From: Actinopolymorpha pittospori
Lineage (GTDB): Bacteria; Actinomycetota; Actinomycetes; Propionibacteriales; Actinopolymorphaceae
Assembly: GCF_014873875.1 (NCBI RefSeq)
Contig: NZ_JADBEM010000001.1
Span: 1,674,001-1,738,000 of the forward strand
Length of the DNA stretch: 64,000 nucleotides
Direction: 5' to 3'
The translations under genes and the position numbers were made by a program. Under the pieces are notes generated by a model. The model was not told the origin of the DNA and did no database searches. It saw nothing but the letters and a program-made list of their open reading frames with translations. This document shows, piece after piece, positions 43,202 to 50,910 of the stretch (within the stretch, counting starts at the first letter, position 1; each line of letters begins with the position of its first letter).

Positions 43202-44680
43202 TCAGGCCTCCTGCTCGGACTTGTCTCCGGACCAGTCGAGGTGGAAGGACCCCTCGGCGTCGGTCCGGCGGTAGGTGTGCGCCCCGAACAGGTCGCGCAG
43301 ACCCTGCAGCAGCGCGGCCGGCAGCCGGTCGCGGCGCAGCGCGTCGTAGTAGGACAGCGCGGCACCGAACCCGGGCACCGGAACTCCGGCGGCGGCGGCC
43401 GTCGCGACCACCCGGCGCCAGGACTCCTGACCCTCGTTGACCGTGCGCGCGAAGTACGGGTCGACCAGCAGCGAGGGCAGGTCGGGGGTCTTCTCGTACG
43501 CCTCGCGGATCCGGTCCAGGAACCGGGCCCGGATGATGCAGCCGCCGCGCCAGATGGTGGCCATGGCGCCCAGGTCGATGTCCCAGTCGTAGGCCTCCGC
43601 GCCGTCGCGGATCATGTCGAAGCCCTGCGCGTAGGCCACGACCTTCGACGCGTACAGCGCCCGGCGGACGTCCTCGACGAACTCCTCCGGCTTGTCGATC
43701 GTGATCTTCGTCGACGGCCCCTCGAGCACACCGTTGGCCGCCTGGCGCTGCTCGGCGTGGCCGGAGACGGACCGCGCGAAGACCGCCTCGGCGATCCCGG
43801 ACACCGGCGTACCGAGGTCCAGCGCGATCTGCACCGTCCAGCGTCCGGTGCCCTTCTGCTCCGTCTGGTCGAGCACGACGTCGACGAAGGCGCCCTCACC
43901 GCGCGGGTCCTTCGCGGCGAGGACCTCTGCGGTGATCTCGATCAGGAACGACTCGAGGTCGCCGGAGTTCCAGGTCCGGAAGATCTCGGCGAGCTCCTCG
44001 GTCGACTTGCCGAGCACGGTCCGGAGCAGGTCGTACGCCTCGCCGATGAGCTGCATGTCGGCGTACTCGATGCCGTTGTGGACCATCTTCACGAAGTGCC
44101 CGGCACCGTCGGCGCCGACGTGCGTGCAGCACGGCGTGTCGTCGACCTGCGCGGCGATCGACTCGAGGATGGGGCCGAGCGTCTGGTAGGCCTCGGCGGT
44201 GCCGCCGGGCATGATGCTCGGACCCAGGAGCGCGCCCTCCTCGCCGCCGGAGATCCCGGTGCCGACGAAGTGCAGGCCGCGTTCGCGGAGCGCCGACTCA
44301 CGGCGACGCGTGTCGATGAAGTGCGCGTTGCCCCCGTCGACAACGATGTCGCCGGGTTCGAGCGCGTCCGCCAACTGCTCGATCACCTCGTCGGTACCCG
44401 CACCCGCCTGGACCATGATGATCACCTTGCGCGGCCGCTTCAGCGAACGCACCAGGTCCTCGATCGAGTCACACACGATGAAGGTGCCCTCATCGCCATA
44501 GGTGGCGACGAGCGCGTCGGTCCGCGCCTTCGTACGGTTGTGAACGGCGACGCTGTGGCCGTGACGGGCGAGGTTGCGGGCAAGGTTGCGGCCCATGGTG
44601 GCGAGTCCGGTGACCGCGATGTCAGCCTGCGCCGGCTGCTTGGCGGAGCTGCCGTTGGGCTCGGTCGTCGTTTCCGTCAT
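43202..44680 (-). CDS. gnd: 6-phosphogluconate dehydrogenase, decarboxylating
   Basis: NADP-dependent oxidative decarboxylation of 6-phosphogluconate in the pentose phosphate pathway, 492 aa (the long, classical dimeric form). Rossmann start IAVTGLATMGRNLARNLARHG, GGNAHFIDTRRRE, GTGISGGEEGALLGPSIMPGG and the catalytic Lys in GHFVKMVHNGIEY (about 200) are present. GAGAGGA lies 7 bases ahead of ATG 44680. Its first 59 bp overlap the 3' end of anmK, which reads through in another frame. It is followed by the RpiB-like isomerase. Confidence 0.95.
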   Translation of the reverse strand: MTETTTEPNGSSAKQPAQADIAVTGLATMGRNLARNLARHGHSVAVHNRTKARTDALVATYGDEGTFIVCDSIEDLVRSLKRPRKVIIMVQAGAGTDEVIEQLADALEPGDIVVDGGNAHFIDTRRRESALRERGLHFVGTGISGGEEGALLGPSIMPGGTAEAYQTLGPILESIAAQVDDTPCCTHVGADGAGHFVKMVHNGIEYADMQLIGEAYDLLRTVLGKSTEELAEIFRTWNSGDLESFLIEITAEVLAAKDPRGEGAFVDVVLDQTEQKGTGRWTVQIALDLGTPVSGIAEAVFARSVSGHAEQRQAANGVLEGPSTKITIDKPEEFVEDVRRALYASKVVAYAQGFDMIRDGAEAYDWDIDLGAMATIWRGGCIIRARFLDRIREAYEKTPDLPSLLVDPYFARTVNEGQESWRRVVATAAAAGVPVPGFGAALSYYDALRRDRLPAALLQGLRDLFGAHTYRRTDAEGSFHLDWSGDKSEQEA

Positions 44681-46076
44681 GCTTCGATCCTCTCGCTTGC
44701 GCGGGCTCGATCCTCAGTCGGGTCGGAACGGCGCCCGATGGTTCGGGGAGCCGAAGCGGGCCGTCACCGGGCGTGAGACTTCCCAGGACGGAGGCTGTGT
44801 CCGCACCTGTGCAGGCCGGCACCGTCCCCGGTACCCCGTGGAACGTGAGAAAACCCAACAAACCGAACGCGTACGCCTCCTTGCTGTCGGCCGGGAGCCC
44901 GAGATCGTCGACCGGTCGGATGACGAGGGTCCCCGCAGAGGTGGCCGCGGTCTGGCCACTGGGCGGCGCGGGCTCGGGACTACCGGCCACGGGTCCGGTC
45001 GGGTTCTCGGTGTGTGCTCGCTCGGTGTGTGCTTGCTCGGTGTGTGCTTGCTCGGTGGAGTCGCCGACGGCTGCACTGACACCGGCGAGTTCGCTGATCC
45101 GACGCATCAACCACGCATTTCGGACCCCTCCACCTGACACGATCAGCTCACCCACGGCGTGGGTCCGGCAGTCGCGGACAACGACGCGGGCGGTCAGCTC
45201 GGTCACGGTCGCGATCACGTCGACCGGTGCCAGGCCGGGGAAACGCTCGAGGCGGGCGTCGAGGTATCCGGAGTGGAAGAGTTCCTTGCCGGTCGACTTG
45301 GGCGCCGGCCGGTCGAAGTACGGGTCGTCCAGCAGCGCGTCGAGCAGCCCTTCGTGCACGGTGCCGGAGGCGGCGAGGGCGCCGTCGACGTCGTAGGGCC
45401 GGTCGAAGTAGTGGCGGCAGGCGAGGTCGATCAGGGCGTTCGCCGGGCCCAGGTCGTAGGCGAGGACGGTGCCGTCGGGTCGGACGAGGGTGAGGTTGGC
45501 GATGCCGCCGAGGTTCAGCGCCGCCCGCGCGACCGGCCCGGGCGGCAGCAGCAGGACGTCCAGGATGCTGACCAGCGGCGCTCCCTGTCCGCCCCGGGTG
45601 ATGTCGCGGCTGCGGAGATCGGAGACGACCGGCGTATCGGTGCGCTGCGCGATCCACGCCGGTTGGCCCAACTGGAGGGTGCCGCGCGCCTGCCCGGACT
45701 CGATCCAGTGGAAGACGGTCTGGCCGTGGGAGACGACGAGGTCGGCCCGGCCGTCTGCGAGCTCCGCGATTCCGCGGGCCGCCGCCTCGGCGAACGCCTG
45801 CCCGAGCAGCGTGTCGAGCCGGCAGACGTCCTCCAGCGACACCCGCGCGGGCGGCAGCACCTGTCCGATGAGGTCGCGCACGGCCGGGTCGTGGGGGTGT
45901 TCGAGGTCGCCGAGGGGCTGGAGCACGATCTCCGCGCCGTCGAAGTGGAAGTCGGCGGCGGCCACGTCGATCCCGTCGTACGACGTGCCGGACATCAGCC
46001 CGATCACCCGCGTCGTCGTACCCGGCCCGACCCCTGACCTGTCACCTGACCTGTCACTCGTCGTGTCGCGCCCCAT
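44622..46076 (-). CDS. anmK: Anhydro-N-acetylmuramic acid kinase, C-terminally extended
   Basis: Phosphorylates anhydroMurNAc (with ring opening) in cell-wall recycling. 484 aa against the usual 370-400. The family start TRVIGLMSGTSYDGIDVA, SHGQTVFHW, LNLGGIANLTLV, AYDLGPANALIDL and SGGGVRNAWLMRRI are all present. Two additions explain the length: a Gln-Ala-His-Thr-Glu repeat with a Pro/Ala linker near residues 350-390, and a C-terminal extension of about 35 residues past the normal end (LGSLTPGDGPLRLPEP) that runs into gnd. ATG 46076 was chosen; upstream ATGs overlap the divergent methyltransferase gene. Confidence 0.88.
   Translation of the reverse strand: MGRDTTSDRSGDRSGVGPGTTTRVIGLMSGTSYDGIDVAAADFHFDGAEIVLQPLGDLEHPHDPAVRDLIGQVLPPARVSLEDVCRLDTLLGQAFAEAAARGIAELADGRADLVVSHGQTVFHWIESGQARGTLQLGQPAWIAQRTDTPVVSDLRSRDITRGGQGAPLVSILDVLLLPPGPVARAALNLGGIANLTLVRPDGTVLAYDLGPANALIDLACRHYFDRPYDVDGALAASGTVHEGLLDALLDDPYFDRPAPKSTGKELFHSGYLDARLERFPGLAPVDVIATVTELTARVVVRDCRTHAVGELIVSGGGVRNAWLMRRISELAGVSAAVGDSTEQAHTEQAHTERAHTENPTGPVAGSPEPAPPSGQTAATSAGTLVIRPVDDLGLPADSKEAYAFGLLGFLTFHGVPGTVPACTGADTASVLGSLTPGDGPLRLPEPSGAVPTRLRIEPAQARGSKHDGNDDRAQRQLRQAAGAG
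45006..45050 (-). repeat. Three 15-bp tandem repeats in anmK
   Basis: Unit CTCGGTGTGTGCTYG (plus strand) three times plus a partial fourth, encoding repeats of Glu-(Gln/Arg)-Ala-His-Thr. In-frame length polymorphism is expected. Confidence 0.85.
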
Positions 46077-46101
46077 GCCCTGGGACGCGATCCCTGGCAC
46101 G

Positions 46102-46816
46102 ATGCTGCCCATGTCCGCCGCCTCCACTCCAGACCCGACCCTTCGCCCCGACATCGACTGGTTCGACTGGCACGCACCCTACGGTGACCCCGGAAGCGAG
46201 CTGTCCCGAAGACTGCAGGTGGTCCAAGGCCACATCCGGCGCGCGCTCTCCGAACGGGCACCGGGTCCGATCCGCGTGGTGAGCCTGTGCGCGGGCCAGG
46301 GACTCGACCTGATCGGCGTCCTGGCCGACCACCCGCGCCGGTCCGACGTCTCCGCCCGGTTGGTCGAACTCGATCCGCGCAACGTCGCCATCGCGCGGGA
46401 GGGGGTCGCCGCGACCGGGCTGAGCTCCGTCGAGGTGGTGGCCGGGGACGCCGCGGTCACCGACGCCTACGCCGGCGCCGTCCCGGCCGACCTCGTCCTG
46501 TGCTGTGGTGTCTTCGGCAACGTCAGCGACGAGGACATCGCTCACACGCAGCCGACCCCGAACGACTCACCGTCCACCCCCGGTGTCCCCGAGTCGAACC
46601 CGCGCTCCTCGAACCCCGCGTCCGCGAACCACGCCCGGATCTGGGGAGTCGCGTCGGGCGCGGCCCGGTGCCGGGTCCAGACGACGACCGCGTCCGGCGC
46701 GCACAGCTGCGGCAGGGTGGCCACGTTATGTCCTACGGGCGACGCCGTCACCGCTTCGGACCGGCGTACGGATGTTCCGCTTCGTACGGCCGGGGCAGGC
46801 ACGCCACCTGACCTGA
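46102..46816 (+). pseudogene. Class I SAM-dependent methyltransferase with inverted C-terminal segment
   Basis: Starts at ATG 46102 or 46111, divergent from anmK. The plus-strand N-terminus is a normal SAM-binding domain (IRVVSLCAGQGLDLIGVLADHPRR, VELDPRNVAIARE, VLCCGVFGNVSDEDI). Plus-strand family sequence stops at 46539. The next family block, ATLPQLCAPDAVVVWTRHR then IRAWFADAGFEERGFDSGT, is on the minus strand between 46734 and 46542. The C-terminal end (LRTGVRMFRFVRPGQA) is again on the plus strand, to the stop at 46816. So the middle of the C-terminal region is inverted in place and the gene as written is broken. Confidence 0.85.
46532..46734. other. Intragenic inversion bounded by 7-bp inverted repeats
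   Basis: The inverted block is flanked by AGGACAT (46532-46538) and ATGTCCT (46728-46734). Re-inverting between these restores the block order and orientation but leaves frame offsets of about 1 nt at the left joint and 2 nt (plus a TGA) at the right. This points to an imprecise event at microhomology, or an assembly artefact, and less to a clean switch. Confidence 0.75.
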
Positions 46817-46833
46817 GAGCCCAGTATTTCACC

Positions 46834-46850
46834 ATTGACTTATATAAGTC
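46834..46850. promoter_or_regulatory. ArsR-type operator upstream of the SRPBCC gene
   Basis: Perfect 14-bp palindrome GACTTATATAAGTC (46837-46850) inside ATTGACTTATATAAGTC. TTGACT at 46835-46840 can act as -35, with AATGAT 17 bp later as -10. The first 12 bases recur upstream of the ArsR gene at 47968-47979. Confidence 0.75.
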
Positions 46851-46918
46851 TGCGGTGAATGATCGGCGCAGCGCCGCGGCCTCACGAGCACGCGGCCCGA
46901 CCCGAGGACGGCTCCGCG

Positions 46919-47941
46919 ATGGCAGATCCGAGCAGCATGGTCACCGGTACCGAACGACGTGTCTTCCGGTTCGGGCGGAGTCGGGGCGTCGCCGCCCTCC
47001 GCCACTACGACGCCGCACCGGAGGAGGTGTGGAACGCCTGGACCGACCCGGCTCGACTCGCTCGCTGGCTCGGCGAGGTCACCGGCGACCGGCGTGAGGG
47101 CGGGACCGTCCGGGTTCACCTCGGGAACCCCGGCGAGCCCGACGCGGTGGCGACGTGCCAGGTCCTGCGCTGCGACCCGCCCCGCCGCCTGACCGCCACC
47201 TGGTCCTTCCCCGGCGAACGCGACTCCGCCGTCGACCTTCGGCTCCACCCCGACGGATCGGGCTCGACGCTTCGACTCGAGCACGTGGGCCTGGCGCAGG
47301 CCCGCCTCGCACTCGGATCCGGATGGGAGACCGTCCTGCTGCGGCTCGGGGAGTTCCTGCACGGCGCGGACCCGGCGCGACTCCCCTGGTCGGAGACCGA
47401 GCCGACGCTCGCACCCCTGTGGTCGGCCCGCGCGGAGGTCGCCGAGACCGACGACCGTTGGCCCTCAGCGGTCTCGACCGCCGAGACCTCGACGCTCGAG
47501 TGCGGCCGCGACGTCGCCGCACCCGCCGACCAGGTCTGGGCGGCGGTCACCGACCCGAACCGGCTCGCCCGGTGGTTCGCCTCCGTCGAGGGCGAGCAGC
47601 AGATCGGTGGAGCCTGGACCGCGACCTTCTCCAACGGGAAGGCCCACGGCGTGGTCGAGGAGTGCGTGCCCGGCGAGCGCCTGGTCACCTCGTGGCGCTG
47701 GGACCACGAACCCGACGGCGCGACACCCGCCCGGGTGACGCTCAGCCTCCACCCGAGCGAGTCGGGCACCTCCGTGACGCTCACCCAACGCGGTCCGGCC
47801 ACGCCGGCCGCGACCGGTCTCGCCGCGGGCTGGTACGCCCACCTGGCCGGCCTCGCGTCGTACCTGGGAGGCAGCGAACCGGCCGAGACCGACTGGAACG
47901 CCGACTTCGCGCTGGCCCGGGTGGTGCTCCGCGACCAATGA
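46919..47941 (+). CDS. Two-domain SRPBCC (AHSA1/START-like) protein
   Basis: 340 aa with two tandem AHSA1-type SRPBCC domains. The first starts VAALRHYDAAPEEVWNAWTDPARLARWLGEV (about 24-54), the second ECGRDVAAPADQVWAAVTDPNRLARWF (about 195-222) with GERLVTSWRW. ATG 46919 has GAGGA about 10 bases upstream; an open frame back to ATG 46859 is possible. Such genes are usually paired with an ArsR repressor, as here; the ligand is unknown. A hydrophobic-ligand-binding or stress role is inferred only. Confidence 0.85.
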   Translation: MADPSSMVTGTERRVFRFGRSRGVAALRHYDAAPEEVWNAWTDPARLARWLGEVTGDRREGGTVRVHLGNPGEPDAVATCQVLRCDPPRRLTATWSFPGERDSAVDLRLHPDGSGSTLRLEHVGLAQARLALGSGWETVLLRLGEFLHGADPARLPWSETEPTLAPLWSARAEVAETDDRWPSAVSTAETSTLECGRDVAAPADQVWAAVTDPNRLARWFASVEGEQQIGGAWTATFSNGKAHGVVEECVPGERLVTSWRWDHEPDGATPARVTLSLHPSESGTSVTLTQRGPATPAATGLAAGWYAHLAGLASYLGGSEPAETDWNADFALARVVLRDQ

Positions 47942-47967
47942 CCGGAGACGGGCGTCCACCTATCAGA

Positions 47968-47982
47968 ATTGACTTATATTCA
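47968..47982. promoter_or_regulatory. Second ArsR operator, upstream of arsR
   Basis: ATTGACTTATATTCA repeats the first 12 bases of the site at 46834; the right half-site is imperfect (TTCAA for TAAGTC). It overlaps a TTGACT -35 and lies 25 bp before the ArsR start, as expected for autoregulation. Confidence 0.65.
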
Positions 47983-48004
47983 AACGCTCCGAACAATCGA
48001 GGAC

Positions 48005-48370
48005 ATGCACGCCTTCGACGTTCTCGGTGACCCCGTACGCCGGCGCATCCTCGACCTGCTCGCCGACGGCGAACAGACCGCGGGATCGATCGTGGAGACC
48101 GTGCGAGAAGAGTTCGGGATCAGCCAGCCGGCGGTCTCCCAGCACCTCCGGGTGCTCCGCGAGAACGGCTTCGCGACGGTGCGCGCCGAAGGCACCAGAC
48201 GGCTGTACTCCGTGGACGCCACCCCGCTGCAGGAGGTGGACGCGTGGCTCGACCGCTACCGCGGCTTCTGGAGCCAGCGCCTCGACGCCCTCGGCACCGA
48301 ACTCCGCCGCGGCGCGCGGAACCGAACGGGGCAGACGGGACGGACGAACCGCAAAGCCCAGCAGGGCTGA
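48005..48370 (+). CDS. ArsR/SmtB-family transcriptional regulator
   Basis: 121-aa winged-helix repressor: FDVLGDPVRRRILDLLADGEQTAG (about 4-27) then FGISQPAVSQHLRVLRENGF (recognition helix, about 36-55) and RRLYSVDATPLQEVDAWLDRY. There are no CxC metal-binding motifs, so it is not a classical metal sensor. It belongs to the group paired with SRPBCC proteins. ATG 48005 was chosen; the frame is open to TTG 47969, but that would lie within the operator. Confidence 0.88.
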   Translation: MHAFDVLGDPVRRRILDLLADGEQTAGSIVETVREEFGISQPAVSQHLRVLRENGFATVRAEGTRRLYSVDATPLQEVDAWLDRYRGFWSQRLDALGTELRRGARNRTGQTGRTNRKAQQG

Positions 48371-48401
48371 GCCCTCCCGCCGACCTGCGGCGGGCGGGGG
48401 G

Positions 48402-49337
48402 TCAGCCGCTCGAGGCGGTGAGTTCGGACGGTACGGCGACGACGTCGACCATCGCGCCGTTGCGGAGCACCGTCAGCTCCACCGAGCGGCCGATGGCGTC
48501 GGCGAACATCAGCCGCTGCAGGTCCTGCGCCCCCCGCGTCGGATGCCCGCCGGCCGCCAGCAGTAAGTCACCCGGACGCAGGCCGGCCATCGCGGCGGGG
48601 CTGCCCGGGACCACCTCGACCACGCGGAGCGCCCGTGGGTGGCCGAGCCGTTCGGCCAACTGGGTGGGTACGGGGGCGGGCGTACTGACCAGGCCGAGAT
48701 AGGCGCGGCGTACCCGGCCCTGCTGCAGGAGTTCGCCGACGATCCGCCGGGTGGTGGAGTTCAGCGGCACGGCGAGCCCGACGCCGACCCCGGCGACCGC
48801 GGTGTTGATCCCGACGACCTCGCCGTCGGCGGTCGCGAGGGCGCCACCGGAGTTGCCCGGGTTGAGGGCCGCGTCGGTCTGGATGACGTCCTCGATCAGC
48901 CGGACGGTACGGCCGTCCCGCGCGGGCATCGACCGGCCGAGGGCGCTCACCACACCGGCGGTGATCGAGCCGGCCAGGCCGAGCGGATTGCCGACCGCGA
49001 CCACGAGCTGGCCGACCCGCAGCGCGTCGGCGTCACCGAGCCGGGCGGGTCCGGGCACGCCGCGCCGTACGCGCAGCACGGCGAGGTCGGACAGCGGGTC
49101 GGTCCCGATCACGTCGAACGGAGCCTCCGTCCCGTCGGCGAACGCCGCCGTCCCGCTGCTCGCCGGGCCGACCACGTGGCCGTTGGTGAGGAGGTAGCCG
49201 TCGTCGGTGAAGACGACGGCCGAACCGGCGCTCTCGCCGCGGCCACCCCAGGAGGTCTGGTGCGGCACGGTCAGGCTCGCCACCCGTGGGATCAGCTCGT
49301 CGGCGACCCGGGTCACGATCTCCGAATAGGGATCCAT
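48402..49337 (-). CDS. Trypsin-like serine protease with PDZ domain (HtrA/DegP type), no export signal
   Basis: 311 aa. The trypsin domain has its triad at LLTNGHVVGP (His), DPLSDLAVLRV (Asp) and DAALNPGNSGGAL (Ser, about 155), followed by one PDZ domain (about 215-305, LRPGDLLLAAGGHPT). Unlike typical HtrA it has no signal peptide or membrane anchor from ATG 49337 (GGAGG 7 bases upstream), so it should be cytoplasmic. It may act in intracellular protein quality control or regulation. Confidence 0.9.
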   Translation of the reverse strand: MDPYSEIVTRVADELIPRVASLTVPHQTSWGGRGESAGSAVVFTDDGYLLTNGHVVGPASSGTAAFADGTEAPFDVIGTDPLSDLAVLRVRRGVPGPARLGDADALRVGQLVVAVGNPLGLAGSITAGVVSALGRSMPARDGRTVRLIEDVIQTDAALNPGNSGGALATADGEVVGINTAVAGVGVGLAVPLNSTTRRIVGELLQQGRVRRAYLGLVSTPAPVPTQLAERLGHPRALRVVEVVPGSPAAMAGLRPGDLLLAAGGHPTRGAQDLQRLMFADAIGRSVELTVLRNGAMVDVVAVPSELTASSG

Positions 49338-49364
49338 CGGGCGCCCTCCAGGCTCAGGCCGCAC

Positions 49365-49406
49365 AGCATCGACTTGCTGCGATTACACGCTTACAGCGTC
49401 GATGCT
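49365..49406. promoter_or_regulatory. 9-bp inverted repeat upstream of the protease gene
   Basis: AGCATCGAC (49365-49373) and GTCGATGCT (49398-49406) around a 24-bp AT-richer centre containing GTGTAAT on the minus strand. The position fits a promoter with a flanking operator for the protease gene. Confidence 0.5.
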
Positions 49407-49476
49407 ACGTGCGGGCGTCAACCGGCGACTCGCCTTCCGCGCCCCACTCGTAGGCCCCCTTGCCCGCGATCACGGG

Positions 49477-49725
49477 TCAGTCCGGGGCGCCAGCCCGCGT
49501 GGGAGCCGGTTCGATGGGCGTAGTCGGCGTGGCGGTCGGATCCGGCGCGGGAGGGTCGTAACAGACCCAGCCACCGACGCGTTCCCACAACGGCCTGTCG
49601 CACTGGTCCGCCGGCGACGAGTCCGCGGCCAGATCCGGTGGCACGAAGGCGACGACGGCGCCGGCCCCGCCACCGACAAGCCCGATGAGGACGGCCGCCC
49701 CCGCCAGCACGCGTGGTCCGTGCAT
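49477..49725 (-). CDS. Small secreted or membrane-anchored hypothetical protein
   Basis: 82 aa from ATG 49725 (GGGGGTGG about 5 bases upstream). One hydrophobic N-terminal segment (about 5-27, VLAGAAVLIGLVGGGAGAVV), a short exposed domain with two cysteines (CDRPLWERVGGWVCYDPPAP) that could form a disulfide, and a Pro/Thr tail. No family recognised. Confidence 0.6.
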   Translation of the reverse strand: MHGPRVLAGAAVLIGLVGGGAGAVVAFVPPDLAADSSPADQCDRPLWERVGGWVCYDPPAPDPTATPTTPIEPAPTRAGAPD

Positions 49726-50043
49726 GAGTCCACCCCCGTGAACCGTCGAGATCCCGGCGAACCATCGAAGCCTCCGCGAGCCGTCGAGATCCCCGTGAGC
49801 CGGTTCGACCGCTCGAGTGGGCCCGGGCACTCCTCCGCGGCGCCCGGGCCCACTCGCGGAGCAGATCGCTCCAGCAGCGCGAATCGGCGCTTACAGGTGC
49901 GACATACCCATATCGGCGTCGAATAGTGCGCCGGACTCCCGCCCGTCTTGGGAGCGGATGACCCGGCCGACGTCGTTGGCGGCCGGGACATCCGGGCAGG
50001 ACCGCCCGGCTGCGCGGGCGGCCCGTTCGTGGTGAGAAACGGT
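49726..50043. other. Intergenic stretch with repeats and a terminator hairpin
   Basis: No convincing gene. It holds two copies of CCGTCGAGATCCC (about 49743 and 49781), the 14-bp hairpin at 49815-49855 and G+C-rich filler. Confidence 0.6.
49815..49855 (-). terminator. Strong hairpin downstream of the small-protein operon
   Basis: Perfect 14-bp arms GAGTGGGCCCGGGC (49815-49828) and GCCCGGGCCCACTC (49842-49855) with a 13-base loop; no T-run. It lies about 190 bp after the minus-strand operon 50671-50044 and is probably its terminator. Confidence 0.6.
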
Positions 50044-50271
50044 CTACGGGGCCTGGGGCGGTGGCTGCGCCTCGATGAACTCGCGGGCGTGCCGATGCTC
50101 GGCGAGCCAGACGTCGGCCTCGCGGCGGGGCAGGCGTTCGAGGTTCTGCAGGATGCGCTCGCGGAGTTCCCAGTCCTTTCGTGGGTGAAGTCCACCCTCG
50201 ACGACAGCGTTCTCCAGATACGCGAGACGACCGTAGATGCGCTGCTTGCGCACCACCCAGGCACTGCTCAA
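50044..50271 (-). CDS. Small hypothetical protein, third gene of mini-operon
   Basis: 75 aa from TTG 50271, which overlaps the preceding stop (TTGA); GTG 50256 is the alternative start. Helical, charged sequence (RKQRIYGRLAYLENAV ... ELRERILQNLERLPRREAD). No family recognised. Codon use is like real genes (GC-rich third positions). It follows the 28-residue membrane peptide. Confidence 0.6.
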   Translation of the reverse strand: MSSAWVVRKQRIYGRLAYLENAVVEGGLHPRKDWELRERILQNLERLPRREADVWLAEHRHAREFIEAQPPPQAP

Positions 50272-50354
50272 CGGCCAAACACCGCCGCGGCGTAGACGAG
50301 GCCAAAGGCCGCGGCCACCAGGAACTCCAGCGCTTTCCACGCGCGGGCCCGCAT
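50268..50354 (-). CDS. 28-residue single-helix membrane peptide, second gene of mini-operon
   Basis: MRARAWKALEFLVAAAFGLV then YAAAVFGR: a basic N-terminus, one hydrophobic helix of about 17 residues and a terminal Arg. Its ATG overlaps the upstream stop (TGATG) and its TGA overlaps the next TTG, so it is coupled on both sides. That layout is the main evidence that this very short ORF is translated. It resembles small regulatory or toxin-like membrane peptides only in form. Confidence 0.55.
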   Translation of the reverse strand: MRARAWKALEFLVAAAFGLVYAAAVFGR

Positions 50355-50671
50355 CAGGTGAGTTGTCCGGCGAACAGCCTGCGCAGGTAGACGACGACCG
50401 CCTCGAGGTCGTCCCCGTCCGCGATCGAACGCAGCCAGCGGGACCATTCCCAGTGCGGTTTGTCGTCGTACATGACACACCTGATCGTGAGCCAGGTCGT
50501 ACGGTCCTGCGGATAGCGGACCTGCACGGCCCAGGTGTCCCCGAGTTCGTAGACCTTCGTCTCGTACAAGCCGTCGAGGCGGTCTTTGAGCTTGCGGGCG
50601 TACGTCTCACTCGTGTCTCGCCGCGCGGCTAGCCGCGCCTCCACAGCCCCTAGTGCGTCGTTGATGGTCAC
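50354..50671 (-). CDS. Hypothetical protein, first gene of mini-operon
   Basis: 105 aa from GTG 50671 with GGGAGG 8-9 bases upstream. An N-terminal helix (INDALGAVEARLAARRDTSE) is followed by a compact alpha/beta-looking domain (YELGDTWAVQVRYPQ, WLTIRCVMYDDKPHWEW, DDLEAVVVYLRRLF). No family recognised. It is divergent from the XRE regulator across a 237-bp gap of lower GC content. Confidence 0.65.
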   Translation of the reverse strand: MTINDALGAVEARLAARRDTSETYARKLKDRLDGLYETKVYELGDTWAVQVRYPQDRTTWLTIRCVMYDDKPHWEWSRWLRSIADGDDLEAVVVYLRRLFAGQLT

Positions 50672-50897
50672 GGCCGAGCCTCCCCGTTGAGGTGGTGAAC
50701 CCTTCAACTAAACGGGTGATGATCTCTTTCGGACCATCCCGTTATGAATGATGCAGCTACATCGTGAATGTCACACTGGCATCCTTAAGGGAGCGACGCA
50801 AGCATTTGCGTGACATGGGGGGAAAGAGTTGGTTACGGTTAGTGAGCGATTCGCTTGTAATGCTCATCCAGTTCCGAATCATGCGGTTACTGAAGGG

Positions 50898-50910
50898 ACG
50901 TTCCGAACGT
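50898..50910. promoter_or_regulatory. Palindrome overlapping the XRE regulator start
   Basis: ACGTTC-C-GAACGT is a perfect 13-bp palindrome; its right arm includes the first two bases of the GTG start at 50909. An autoregulatory operator is plausible. A second small hairpin, ACGCAA-GCA-TTTGCGT, lies at about 50793-50808. Confidence 0.5.

Noticed and set aside
46542-46835. Independent minus-strand gene inside the methyltransferase
   Set aside because: Its sequence is the missing C-terminal block of the same methyltransferase family, so an inversion explains it better than a separate gene.
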